DNA of 43,636 nucleotides, from assembly GCA_937927435.1 (NCBI GenBank), contig CALBDW010000059.1, positions 1-43,636 of the forward strand, read 5' to 3'. The notes under the pieces are model-generated. The model ran no database searches, was not told the DNA's origin, and saw only the letters and a program-made list of their open reading frames with translations. The translations under genes were made by a program, and so were the position numbers. Positions 35,549 to 43,636 of this stretch are shown in pieces; position 1 is the first letter of the stretch; the number at the start of each line of letters is the position of its first letter. The stretch is from an uncultured Bdellovibrionales bacterium (GTDB lineage: Bacteria; Bdellovibrionota; Bdellovibrionia; Bdellovibrionales; JAMPXM01).

Positions 35549-37226
35549 GCGAAAAATCTTGTTTCCATCCTAGTTCAGCTTGCAGGTACTGGCAAAGCGC
35601 CGCTTCTTCATCCTGACGCTTCGAATCGCTCCAACCCAGTTCTGACGCGAACACAGAACTGAGAAGCTTCATATGGCTGAAACCGTGATCTCGACGCGCA
35701 AGAAAGAGGTGCGTGCGGCGCGCATAAAAGTCGATCAGGTTCAAGCACATCGACGTCTGGATCGCGTGCCGAGCCTCGATCGCCCAGTATCGCTCTTCCG
35801 AGGTCAACGCTGGCGCCCCAGGTTCAACAGGCAAATCCTTTTCGAGTATCTTTACCGCCTCAAGCCCGTGACGCCCGACCAAAGTCTCGACGTCTCTCGG
35901 ATTCAGCTTGAATTCTTTCGCCAGGACCGGAACAAGAGCTTCCGCTTCCGCCATCGCCGCCGTCGTCGCGAGCGGATTAAGCGGACACTTCGTATCGTTC
36001 CGCCCGAACCGCACCTGCAGATCGAGAGGAAACGAATTTAGCGCAGCATTGACAGCCTGTTCGGCCATAAGCCGATAAGTCGTGTATTTCCCTCCGGCGA
36101 CGAACGTAACGTTTCTCGGATCTTCCAGAATCAAATGCTCTCGCGACGTCTTCGACTCCGTTTCGGCGTTATCGCGAATGAGAGGTCTCACGCCCGCGTA
36201 TGTCGCCACGATGTCGTTCGCTCTGATCTTAGCCTCGGGGAAATACTCGGCCGTCACTTTCAAAAGGTATTCGACGTCTTCAGCTGTCGTCGTTACGTCG
36301 GCCGGATCACCGCTGTAATCCGTATCCGTCGTTCCCACGATGACCATTTCATGGCGAGGAATGCCGAACACGATTCTTCTTTGTTGGTCGGCCGCCATCA
36401 CGACCGCATGCTTTAACGGGAACCGATCTCGTTCAAACGTGAGATGAACCCCTTTGGAAGGACGCAGAATATTGCTCCATTCACCCACGAGCCGAGGCGC
36501 CACGATGTCAGTCCATGGTCCGACCGTGCTGATCACGTGCCGACCGCGGATCCGAACGCGCCGACCAGTGAGCGTATCCCGACAGCCGACTGAAACGACC
36601 TTGCCGTTCACCATCTCGGCCTCTTCCGCGACAGCGTAATTGATACAGGCCGCTCCCAATGCCACAGCCGAGCGCAAGGTTTCAATTACCATGCGCGCGT
36701 CATCCATATAAGCGTCCGAATACGCATAAGAACCCAAAAGACCGTCTTTTCTCAACAGCGGCAGACACTCGAGAGACTCTTCACCTGAAAGCCGCTCGTG
36801 CAATTCCGGGGCTTCGAAAAGCGAAAGGGCGTCGTAAAGCCACATGCCCAAGCCCATTTTGAACATGCCGATGCGGTCTCCTTTGTACAGTGGAAGCACG
36901 AAACGCAAAGGATGCACAAGATGGGGAGCGATGTCGAACAGGAGCTGACGTTCGGAAAGAGCCTCGAAGACCAAACCGAATTCGAGATTTTCCAGATAGC
37001 GGATTCCGCCATGGATGAGCTTGCTGGAACGGGAGCTCGTGCCCTCCGCGAAATCTCGCGCTTCAACGAGCGCGACTTTCATTCCTCGGGAAGCTGCATC
37101 GCGCGCGACGCCAGCACCCGTGATTCCGCCACCGATCACGATCAAATCGAACATCTCGGCATCCAAGCGGCCGAGAATGGCGTCACGATCATGCGCTGAA
37201 AAACGAACCATCGGCTCCGCCTGCAT
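35529..37226 (-). CDS. glpD: Aerobic glycerol-3-phosphate dehydrogenase
   Basis: The 565-residue flavoenzyme has the FAD motif VIGGGITGAGVARDAASRG at about 30-48, EGTSSRSSKLIHGGIRYLE shortly after, and the C-terminal domain typical of GlpD/GPO (RRDHGFSHM...). It oxidises glycerol-3-phosphate to dihydroxyacetone phosphate, passing electrons to quinone at the membrane. No glpK, glpF or glpR neighbours are seen. The start is ATG at 37226, 5 bases after a GNAT-like gene with a GGGGTGAG ribosome site, suggesting coupling. Confidence 0.93.
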   Translation of the reverse strand: MQAEPMVRFSAHDRDAILGRLDAEMFDLIVIGGGITGAGVARDAASRGMKVALVEARDFAEGTSSRSSKLIHGGIRYLENLEFGLVFEALSERQLLFDIAPHLVHPLRFVLPLYKGDRIGMFKMGLGMWLYDALSLFEAPELHERLSGEESLECLPLLRKDGLLGSYAYSDAYMDDARMVIETLRSAVALGAACINYAVAEEAEMVNGKVVSVGCRDTLTGRRVRIRGRHVISTVGPWTDIVAPRLVGEWSNILRPSKGVHLTFERDRFPLKHAVVMAADQQRRIVFGIPRHEMVIVGTTDTDYSGDPADVTTTAEDVEYLLKVTAEYFPEAKIRANDIVATYAGVRPLIRDNAETESKTSREHLILEDPRNVTFVAGGKYTTYRLMAEQAVNAALNSFPLDLQVRFGRNDTKCPLNPLATTAAMAEAEALVPVLAKEFKLNPRDVETLVGRHGLEAVKILEKDLPVEPGAPALTSEERYWAIEARHAIQTSMCLNLIDFYARRTHLFLARRDHGFSHMKLLSSVFASELGWSDSKRQDEEAALCQYLQAELGWKQDFSLSFVTS

Positions 37227-37230
37227 GCGC

Positions 37231-37680
37231 TCACCCCTTTGTCGTCATCACTTCCGCGATCTCATCGAAAAGGTGCTTGAGGCTCCACTGAGAAAGCGCC
37301 TCGGCGAACAGGTCTGCGTCGGAAAACAAAACCCTTTGCAAATGCTTTTCCCGCGCCACGCGAACGGCCACTTCCACAAGCTTCTCAGCAACTTCGGTGC
37401 TATCTGCCTCGATATGTTCGACCCACAAGGTTTGCGTCTGACCGCGAAAGAACAAAAAAGGCTGAGCCAGAAAAAAACCGGCCGTCTCGCCGTTCTCGCG
37501 AGCAATGAAGGACCAACCCAATTTCAAGTAATGTTCAAGAGCTTCGCGCCGCCATTTCGCCGACCACATGGCGAATGCGCGTTCTTGTACATCGGGAATT
37601 CTCGCGGCAATCCGCCGGCTTGCGAATTCGTAAACTTCGTCCAAATCGCTTAGGCTAAGAACCTGAAACTCAATCGCCAC
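37231..37680 (-). CDS. GNAT-like acetyltransferase family protein
   Basis: From GTG at 37680 the protein is 149 residues long and begins VAIEFQVLSLSDLDEVYEFA. It has the alpha/beta pattern of GNAT folds, with GWSFIARENGETAGFFLAQPF and QTQTLWVEHIEADS as the central strands, then a helical C-terminus. The acetyl-CoA loop (R/Q-x-x-G-x-G/A) is not clear, so catalysis is uncertain. A TTG at 37749 in the same frame would overlap the divergent HAD gene. It precedes glpD by 4 bases. Confidence 0.6.
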   Translation of the reverse strand: MAIEFQVLSLSDLDEVYEFASRRIAARIPDVQERAFAMWSAKWRREALEHYLKLGWSFIARENGETAGFFLAQPFLFFRGQTQTLWVEHIEADSTEVAEKLVEVAVRVAREKHLQRVLFSDADLFAEALSQWSLKHLFDEIAEVMTTKG

Positions 37681-37739
37681 GCCGTAAGATCGCTTTCCAT
37701 GATTGTCAAAACGCCGGTTTTCCGGAAATATTCGCAGAA

Positions 37740-38516
37740 ATGATTTCAAATATGCGTAGTCCCGTCAATGAGTTCAGCCCCGACCTCTGGGATCACCTGT
37801 CCAAGCATCTTGCCGTTGCGGCCGGGTCCTCGAACGGCCGGCGCATCGCCGCCTTTGATGCCGACGGCACTCTCTGGGACAGCGATGCGGGAGAAACATT
37901 CTTTGACTGGCAAATAAAAAACGCCGGCCTTCCCGGCCTTCCACAAGATCCTTGGGGTTATTATCACGAAACGAAAAAAACGGATCCGATCGCCGCTTAC
38001 GTTTGGCTCGCGCAAATCAACGCCGGCCAGCCGCTCGAACAAGTCCGCGCGTGGGCCAAGCAGTGCTTCAAGGAAAGGCCCGATTGGCCCGTCTTTTCGT
38101 CTCAAGTCATGTTGCTCGATCTCTTGCGTACGCTGAACTTCGAAATCTTCATCGTCACGGCGTCGATTAAGTGGGCGGTCGAACCCGTCGCGGAACTGCT
38201 TGGAATCGATTCCGATCATGTGATCGGAATCACGACTCGTATTGAAAACGGGATCGTGGGAACCGAGCCCGTCCATCCCGTAACATGGCGAGAAGGGAAA
38301 GCCGAGGGATTGCTGACGGCGACCGGCGGCGTCCGCCCGATCATCGCGTGCGGGAACACCTACGGTGACATCGCACTGATCGAAACCGCAACCCACGTTC
38401 ACCTTGCGGTTTCGACCCAAAACACGCCGGGCGGCCTTTTCGAGGAAGAGCAAAAACTCGCGGAAGAAGCCAAACGCCGTGGATGGCTGCGGCATGAGTT
38501 CCGCGAGTTGCTGTGA
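37740..38516 (+). CDS. HAD-family phosphatase, SerB-like
   Basis: The 258-residue protein has the HAD nucleophile motif FDADGTLW (Asp40, Asp42), IVTASIKWA (motif II), a Lys in GKAEG, and the acidic CGNTYGDIAL (motif IV). The cap is of the C1 helical type, as in phosphoserine phosphatase-like and related enzymes. Substrate unknown. ATG at 37740 and ATG at 37752 are both possible starts; neither has a strong ribosome site. It ends 6 bases before the convergent pepP gene. Confidence 0.8.
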   Translation: MISNMRSPVNEFSPDLWDHLSKHLAVAAGSSNGRRIAAFDADGTLWDSDAGETFFDWQIKNAGLPGLPQDPWGYYHETKKTDPIAAYVWLAQINAGQPLEQVRAWAKQCFKERPDWPVFSSQVMLLDLLRTLNFEIFIVTASIKWAVEPVAELLGIDSDHVIGITTRIENGIVGTEPVHPVTWREGKAEGLLTATGGVRPIIACGNTYGDIALIETATHVHLAVSTQNTPGGLFEEEQKLAEEAKRRGWLRHEFRELL

Positions 38517-38522
38517 TGATTC

Positions 38523-39842
38523 TCAGCCCTTGCCCACGATCGCTTCGAGATCAGTGACCTCTTTCGGCGCTGCCGAGGTCAGAACTTCGCACCCGGATGG
38601 CGTAACCAGAACGTTATCCTCGATTCTGACACCGATCCCACGCAATTCTTCCGGAGCGTCCATATCGTCCGCCGGAATGTAGAGACCAGGCTCAATCGTA
38701 AAGCACATACCCGGTTCCAAGCGGCGCGATTCGTCACCAATTTGATAGAGGCCGGCATCGTGCACGTCCATGCCGAGCCAGTGGCTCACGCCGTGCGGGT
38801 AATACTTCCGGTACGCAAGTGAATCGATCAGCTCCTTGCACGAACCTTTCAGGAGCTTAAGTTCGATCATAGCGTCGGTCAAAACTTCGACCGTCACCTC
38901 TTGCAAATCTTTGAACGGAATCCCCGGCCGCACTTTTTGGATGAGAGCTTTTTGCAACTCCAAAACTCCGTCATACACCGCGCGCTGGGCCGACGTGAAG
39001 CGTCCGTTCACCGGGAATGTCCGCGTGATATCGCCGGTGTAATATTGGTATTCGGCGCCAGCGTCGATCAGAAGCAAATCGCCGTCTTTGCAAACCTGAT
39101 CGTTGAAAATGTAGTGCAACGTCGTAGCGTTCGCACCGGAGGCGACGATCGAATTGTAACCCTCACGTTGCGCGTTCTGCATGTAGAAGCTGTGAAGGAG
39201 AACGCCGTAAACCTGTCTTTCAGTCACGCCCGGGCGGGTGAACTTCATCGCTTCGACATGAGCGTTGGCAGAAATCTCGCACGCCTTGCGAAGCACGCCG
39301 ACATCGTAAAGCGATTTGATCAACCTCAGTTCACCGATCAGCTCCCAAGAGTCATAAACCGGAAGATGACCGCGGCCCGTCCGGCCATGGCTTCTGCGCA
39401 CACGGTCCAAAATGTCGAGCATGCGCAAATCAAACTCACGATTGATGTTCCAACGGTAGTAAATCCGCTCGACGGGCTTCAGAAGATCAACGATGATGGA
39501 ATCGAATTCCGTGATTAAGTACGCCTTATCGACCTCGAATTCCCGTTGGGCCGCTTCAGGACCGTAGCGAAAACCATCCCACGTCTCGCGCGTCGGATCT
39601 TTCGGCCGCACGAAGAGCACGGTCTCGGGGTCGCGTCCGGGACGGAAAACAAGAACGGACTCTGGTTCTTCAAATCCTGTCAGATAAAACAAGTTCGTGT
39701 CTTGCCGATGCGGAAAATCCACATCGTTATTGCGCGATTGCTCCGGATGCGACGCCACAATAAGTGCGCCGCCGTTCATTCGCGCCGCGAGCGCCTGACG
39801 GCGTTCTTTGAAAATGCTCATGTCGTAAATCGGATGCCGCAT
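38523..39842 (-). CDS. pepP: Xaa-Pro aminopeptidase
   Basis: From ATG at 39842 (AAGGGA 6 bases upstream) the protein is 439 residues, starting MRHPIYDMSIFKERR. It has the N-terminal creatinase-like domain and the C-terminal pita-bread metal site: Asp260, Asp271, His354, Glu384 and Glu408, the five ligands of a dimanganese aminopeptidase P. It removes N-terminal residues preceding proline. A longer frame to 39992 runs over the upstream gene's end and lacks a ribosome site. It is the last gene of the xseA-pepP run. Confidence 0.94.
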   Translation of the reverse strand: MRHPIYDMSIFKERRQALAARMNGGALIVASHPEQSRNNDVDFPHRQDTNLFYLTGFEEPESVLVFRPGRDPETVLFVRPKDPTRETWDGFRYGPEAAQREFEVDKAYLITEFDSIIVDLLKPVERIYYRWNINREFDLRMLDILDRVRRSHGRTGRGHLPVYDSWELIGELRLIKSLYDVGVLRKACEISANAHVEAMKFTRPGVTERQVYGVLLHSFYMQNAQREGYNSIVASGANATTLHYIFNDQVCKDGDLLLIDAGAEYQYYTGDITRTFPVNGRFTSAQRAVYDGVLELQKALIQKVRPGIPFKDLQEVTVEVLTDAMIELKLLKGSCKELIDSLAYRKYYPHGVSHWLGMDVHDAGLYQIGDESRRLEPGMCFTIEPGLYIPADDMDAPEELRGIGVRIEDNVLVTPSGCEVLTSAAPKEVTDLEAIVGKG

Positions 39843-39873
39843 TTGAATTCCCTTTTTTGTTCTCTTCGGGCCG

Positions 39874-40857
39874 TTAAAACCCGTATTGTTGCACAAGCTT
39901 TTCCACAACTTCAGCGGAAGACTTCGCTCCGGCTTCCAGCAAAGCTCTCCGGCCCGCGAAGTCCGTGATCGGATGTCCTGTTGTATCAACATTGATGATG
40001 AAATGCACGTGGGGCGAACGCGCCCGCATCATCTCATAGCGGATTTCGCTCCATAAGACATTATCGCTCGGGTTATCCGAGGCCGCTTTAGTCGGTAAAA
40101 ACTCGCCCTTGCCCAGCACATTGACTAAAATAATGAGGTTGGCACCCAACGAGCGTAGCTGGGCCGCCGCCTCATCAACCGCCCCCGGAGCCGCGGTGAC
40201 CCCGTTGTTATCCGTAAAGAGGGGCGGATACGGCAAACAAGCCCGCATCGCCTCCTTAAACGCGCCCTTAGCTAAAAAACCGAACCGGTCGACATTCCAC
40301 CAATGGGCCGGGCATCCAAAGGGGACCCGCGCCTGTTCGATACGGGCGGATGCGAAAACTTCGTTGAAAAAGCTTTCCATTTTGGCGACGGACTGCGGAC
40401 GCGTCCGGCTGGAGAAGAATCCGCCCAGCCCGACCGCTTCTTCTCGCAGCTTAAACGCTTTCCATTCGGCGTCGTTCACCTGCCCTTGTACGGCGTATAG
40501 AGCGCCGATCAAAGCCCCCCACTCGAGACCGACAACCGCATGCACGGGAATGCGCGCCTTATGGAACTCACGCAAAACTCCAAGGTGCGCGTACGCCTTC
40601 ATTCCTCCAGGACCGAGAATCAATCCGACCTTCGGCAGCTCTTGATTCAAGAATGTCGGCGGGCCTGAGGACTTTTGCGTCTCCGGCTGAGGCACACCGG
40701 GAAACTCGTTCTCCGCCGCGGCCGTTCCGGAAGCCGCCTGGGGTGGCCCTTTTTTCGTCTCGTTCCGGGTTCTTAAGTTTTGGCATCCCGCCGACGCGAA
40801 AATCGCCGCCACAAGAAGCGCATTAATCCACGAACGCGCCCAGCAAGAGTTGAGCAT
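39874..40857 (-). CDS. Patatin-like lipoprotein lacking the catalytic Ser/Asp dyad
   Basis: The 327-residue protein has a lipoprotein signal (AIFASAGCQN, Cys25), a Pro/Gly/Ser-rich linker (about 30-70) and a patatin-like domain. The oxyanion loop GPGGMKAYAHLGVL is kept, but the nucleophile motif GxSxG is GLEWG (residues 110-114): the serine is Glu112. At the second site the usual DG[GA] reads NNG, with Asp one residue earlier. Both catalytic residues are thus lost or shifted, so hydrolysis is not expected. It starts inside the end of tlyA (35-base overlap) and precedes pepP by 31 bases. Confidence 0.82.
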   Translation of the reverse strand: MLNSCWARSWINALLVAAIFASAGCQNLRTRNETKKGPPQAASGTAAAENEFPGVPQPETQKSSGPPTFLNQELPKVGLILGPGGMKAYAHLGVLREFHKARIPVHAVVGLEWGALIGALYAVQGQVNDAEWKAFKLREEAVGLGGFFSSRTRPQSVAKMESFFNEVFASARIEQARVPFGCPAHWWNVDRFGFLAKGAFKEAMRACLPYPPLFTDNNGVTAAPGAVDEAAAQLRSLGANLIILVNVLGKGEFLPTKAASDNPSDNVLWSEIRYEMMRARSPHVHFIINVDTTGHPITDFAGRRALLEAGAKSSAEVVEKLVQQYGF

Positions 40858-41602
40858 GTTTCGCCAAAACAAAAAACTCCCTGTTGCCGTCTGAACCTTC
40901 AATGGGGCTCTCAAAATAATCCTCCACATTCAACGCGCATGCCGCGCATGCGTCGCGAATTTTCTTTTCCACTCCGGCATAAAGTTCGGGGTTTTTCACG
41001 ATTCCGTTCTTACCGAGACCCTCGCGGCCGACTTCGAATTGCGGCTTCACCAGCGCGAGCAAACGCCCGTTGTCGTCCAAGTATTGAACGAGTTCCGGCA
41101 GTACGATGGTCAGCGAAATGAACGAAACGTCCACAACAATCAAATCGAATTTACGACCCTGAATCGTTTCGCGGATCGGCGTATGACTGAGATCGCGCGC
41201 ATTGACTCCTTCGAAAAGACGGACTCGGGGGTCATTGCGAAGCTTCGAGGCAAGCTGATCATGGCCGACGTCAACGCCCACGACGAAACGAACCCCGTTC
41301 TGCAACAGGCAGTCGGTAAAGCCGCCTGTGGAAATACCGACGTCGAGCGCGTAAACACCGCGGACATCAAGCCGCGTGCGTTCCAGCGCGCCCTTCAGCT
41401 TGATGCCGCCGCGGGAAACGAATTCGCTGGCATCACCTTCGACATGCAACTCGACGCCGGGCTCGATCTTGAGGCTTGCTTTGCGGACGATCTTCTTTTG
41501 CCCGTCAATCAGTAGAAAAACTTTCCCGGCGGCGATCAATTCCTGCGCCCGAGTACGGGATGAAGCCATTCCTTTTTCGACAAGCAAGAGATCCACACGC
41601 AT
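40823..41602 (-). CDS. tlyA: TlyA-family 16S/23S rRNA 2'-O-methyltransferase
   Basis: From ATG at 41602 the protein is 259 residues: an N-terminal S4 RNA-binding domain (RVDLLLVEKGMASSRTRAQELI, then VFL...) followed by an FtsJ-type methyltransferase with the SAM motif ALDVGISTGGFTDCLLQNG and the catalytic Lys in LVKPQFEVGR. TlyA methylates cytidines of rRNA in some bacteria; a hemolysin role is a historical name. The upstream frame to 41689 would overlap ispA and is unlikely. It lies 23 bases after ispA. Confidence 0.92.
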   Translation of the reverse strand: MRVDLLLVEKGMASSRTRAQELIAAGKVFLLIDGQKKIVRKASLKIEPGVELHVEGDASEFVSRGGIKLKGALERTRLDVRGVYALDVGISTGGFTDCLLQNGVRFVVGVDVGHDQLASKLRNDPRVRLFEGVNARDLSHTPIRETIQGRKFDLIVVDVSFISLTIVLPELVQYLDDNGRLLALVKPQFEVGREGLGKNGIVKNPELYAGVEKKIRDACAACALNVEDYFESPIEGSDGNREFFVLAKHAQLLLGAFVD

Positions 41603-41625
41603 GACGCCGCCTTTAAGCGCGCCGG

Positions 41626-42480
41626 TCACTTTGCGCGGTTTCGGTTGTACAGTGCAATTTCGCGCAGCGGCCGGGCGTTCTCCGACCAAGAGCTTAGGCT
41701 ATTTAAGCAGGCTTCCGTCAGTTGGTTCAAGAACGCGCGGGTTTTTTCAACCCCTAATAAGGCGGGATAACTGCCGGGCTCGGGACGTTCCGGTACAAAG
41801 TCGAGAAGATCGTCGGCGACCTGAAACGCCAGGCCGAGATTTTCGGAATACTCCGCTATATCTCGAAGCTGTTTTTCGCCGGCCCGGCAAACGATCGCCG
41901 CACCGACCGCACTCACCCGAATCAAAGCACCGGTCTTGAGGGCATGCATTTCCCGCAATTGGTCGAGCGTCACCGCCTCCTTCTTCGAACCCATATCAAT
42001 CGCCTGACCACCCACCATCCCATAAAGACCTGCGGCTTTCGCAAGTTCCGCAACAAGACGGGCTGCAATGTCGGGTTCGCTGCGGTAACCATCGGCGATC
42101 AACTGAAACGCTTCGGTCAAAAGGCCGTCGCCCGCTAAAATCGCCGTCGCTTCCCCGAACACTTTATGGTTGGTCGGTTGGCCACGACGGAAATCGTCGT
42201 TATCCATCGCAGGCAAGTCGTCGTGAATGAGGGAATACGTATGGACGCATTCAACCGCGGCCCCGAACGCCAAAACCTGTTCGTGGGAATACCCGAGGGC
42301 TTCAGCGACGAGCAAAGAGAGCAATGGCCGGAAACGCTTTCCGCCCTTTTGCAAAAGCGAATACCGGACGGATTCGATAAGCCGGGCATGCGCCGGCTGC
42401 AGCTCTCCCCGCAGGGAAAAATGCCGTTCCAGGAAGTCGTGAATTTTATCGGCGCGCTCGCGGGCCAGTTGTTCCAACAT
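41626..42480 (-). CDS. ispA: Polyprenyl synthase (farnesyl/geranylgeranyl diphosphate synthase)
   Basis: The 284-residue protein has the first Asp-rich motif DDLPAMDND (about 87-95) and the second as DDLLD (223-227), with KGGKRFRP near the N-terminus. This is a short-chain E-type prenyltransferase, chain length not decided from sequence alone; the IspA label rests on the position after xseB, where it is standard. It makes prenyl diphosphates for quinones and bactoprenol. It lies 9 bases after xseB. Confidence 0.9.
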   Translation of the reverse strand: MLEQLARERADKIHDFLERHFSLRGELQPAHARLIESVRYSLLQKGGKRFRPLLSLLVAEALGYSHEQVLAFGAAVECVHTYSLIHDDLPAMDNDDFRRGQPTNHKVFGEATAILAGDGLLTEAFQLIADGYRSEPDIAARLVAELAKAAGLYGMVGGQAIDMGSKKEAVTLDQLREMHALKTGALIRVSAVGAAIVCRAGEKQLRDIAEYSENLGLAFQVADDLLDFVPERPEPGSYPALLGVEKTRAFLNQLTEACLNSLSSWSENARPLREIALYNRNRAK

Positions 42481-42489
42481 CGCTTTCGC

Positions 42490-42720
42490 TCAATCTTGGT
42501 TCGCGTTGGGCGTAAAATCACTCATGACGGGTTGACCGTCATCGTCGTAACCGATGAGAAGCTTTACCTTCTGTTCGGCCTCTGCAAGCTGAGCGTTACA
42601 TTCGCGCGAAAGCTTCACGCCTTCTTCAAAGAGCTTCAATGACTCTTCAAGAGTCAGATCGCCGGTCTCCATTTTCCCGACGATTTCTTCCAATCGATTC
42701 AACTTTTTCTCGAAATCCAT
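42490..42720 (-). CDS. xseB: Exodeoxyribonuclease VII small subunit
   Basis: This 76-residue protein is the typical coiled-coil small subunit: FEKKLNRLEEIVGKMETGDL near the start and LTLEESLKLFEEGVKL after it, with a Gly/Asp-rich end. It pairs with XseA to degrade single-stranded DNA. It lies 15 bases after xseA and 9 before ispA, the classical order. Confidence 0.93.
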   Translation of the reverse strand: MDFEKKLNRLEEIVGKMETGDLTLEESLKLFEEGVKLSRECNAQLAEAEQKVKLLIGYDDDGQPVMSDFTPNANQD

Positions 42721-42735
42721 ATTTTCGCACCCCTA

Positions 42736-43636
42736 TCATTTTTCGGAATCAACTTGCGTCACTTGGGCGGCAAACGAGCCCTGGCTCATACGGACATGAA
42801 CGCTGGAACCCACGCGCAGTTCGTTCACATCCGTAATGACTCGGCCGTCGACCATGACCATCGAGTAGCCGCGATCGAGCACCCTGAGAGGGCTCAGTGA
42901 GTCAAGGACGGCCATATTGAGCTCCAGACGCTCCCGCTTCCGCAATAGAACATTTGCCATCCCCGTGCGCAAACGCGCGGACCAACCGGCTAAAACCTCT
43001 TTCTCCTTTTCGATTCGGGCCTGCGGCGAACCCATTCGGTTACGCAGAAGCTCCACTCGCAAGCGCCGATCATTAAGAAGGCGCATGACTCCGGCCTCGA
43101 GCCTCTGGGTCAGTTCGTCACATCGCATGGACGCGTCTTGGATTCTTCTTCGCGGATCGACCAGGCGCCTACCGATCTGGTGACTTCTCTCGCGAAGTAG
43201 GTTCAAGTGACGCAAAACCAAGAAATGCAGGCTCCGCCGGAGAGACGCGATTCGATCCATCAGTTCGGATGCGTCCTTCGTCACGAGTTCCGCCGCAGCC
43301 GAGGGAGTCGGCGCCCGGAGATCCGCGACAAAGTCGGCGATCGTGAAATCGATCTCGTGACCGACGGCCGAAATAACGGGCACGCGCGACGACGCGATCG
43401 CGCGCGCAACACCTTCGTCGTTGAAAGCCCAGAGATCCTCGATCGAGCCTCCGCCGCGGCCGACGATCAAGACGTCGACATCCGGCAACCGGTTCGCCAT
43501 TTCAATGGCCTGAACGATTTCAGCCGGCGCTTGATCGCCCTGTACCTTACAAGGCACAAGCGTAATGTTCACCGCTTTGAACCGCCGGCCAAGGATATTC
43601 AAAATATCGCGAATCGCCGCCCCCGTGGGCGAAGTG
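42736..43636 (-). CDS. xseA: Exodeoxyribonuclease VII large subunit, 5' end cut off
   Basis: This is the C-terminal 300 or so residues of XseA (family length about 400-450). The frame is open to the window edge, beginning within TSPTGAAIRDIL, followed by the conserved LIVGRGGGSIEDLWAFNDE and APTPSAAAELV motifs, then a long coiled coil with a final hairpin RVLDRGYSMV. The N-terminal OB domain lies outside the window. It is part of the nuclease that trims single-stranded DNA, with XseB encoded next. Confidence 0.94.
   Translation of the reverse strand, partial: TSPTGAAIRDILNILGRRFKAVNITLVPCKVQGDQAPAEIVQAIEMANRLPDVDVLIVGRGGGSIEDLWAFNDEGVARAIASSRVPVISAVGHEIDFTIADFVADLRAPTPSAAAELVTKDASELMDRIASLRRSLHFLVLRHLNLLRERSHQIGRRLVDPRRRIQDASMRCDELTQRLEAGVMRLLNDRRLRVELLRNRMGSPQARIEKEKEVLAGWSARLRTGMANVLLRKRERLELNMAVLDSLSPLRVLDRGYSMVMVDGRVITDVNELRVGSSVHVRMSQGSFAAQVTQVDSEK

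Overview
This 43.6 kb window is dense, ordinary-looking bacterial chromosome. It holds 44 protein genes (two cut by the window edges) and no recognisable tRNA, rRNA, CRISPR array, insertion sequence or prophage. Base composition is moderately GC-rich throughout, with no obvious compositional break. The gene set points to a Gram-negative, aerobic member of the former Deltaproteobacteria, probably of Bdellovibrionota type: many lipoproteins, LpoB and LolB-like proteins, a caa3 oxidase, a PrkA/YeaH/SpoVR operon in a non-sporulating context, a PhaR-type regulator and MreB. That placement is inference from gene content only.

Region by region. 1-1557: a divergent fumarylacetoacetase / maleylacetoacetate isomerase pair, the end of tyrosine (homogentisate) breakdown. 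1567-8656 (minus strand): a complete caa3 cytochrome oxidase locus, in the order cytochrome c, Sco, subunits II, I, III and IV, then heme O synthase and heme A synthase. 8982-11006: an SDR reductase, a small lipoprotein and a secreted coiled-coil protein. 10467-15245 (minus): a trmL-secA-Zn-ribbon protein-coiled-coil protein run. 15375-17694 (plus): glnB-glnA, a strong terminator, then an H-protein-like gene that lacks the lipoyl lysine. 17770-22493 (minus): prkA-yeaH-spoVR. 22870-25414 (minus): a TPR lipoprotein followed by a LolB-like lipoprotein. 25981-26526: a PhaR-type regulator with a clear promoter and terminator. 27103-28946 (minus): lpoB with its COG3014-type partner. 29109: a short RadC/JAB protein. 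29493-34876 (minus): mreB, a sigma-like protein, an anti-sigma-like membrane protein, a sensor histidine kinase and a membrane protein, all closely packed. 35093-38516: a small unknown protein, glpD, a GNAT-like protein and a HAD phosphatase. 38523-43636 (minus): xseA-xseB-ispA-tlyA-patatin-like lipoprotein-pepP.

How they work together: the respiratory block is a self-contained kit of oxidase, copper chaperone and heme A biosynthesis. GlnB and GlnA form the ammonium assimilation and control pair. SecA, Lpo, LolB-like and MreB serve the envelope. The least explained items are the lysine-free H-protein homologue, a patatin-like lipoprotein without its nucleophile, the mreB-linked sigma/anti-sigma-like pair, and several exact palindromes in promoter regions. 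I saw no obviously new multi-gene defence or mobile system.
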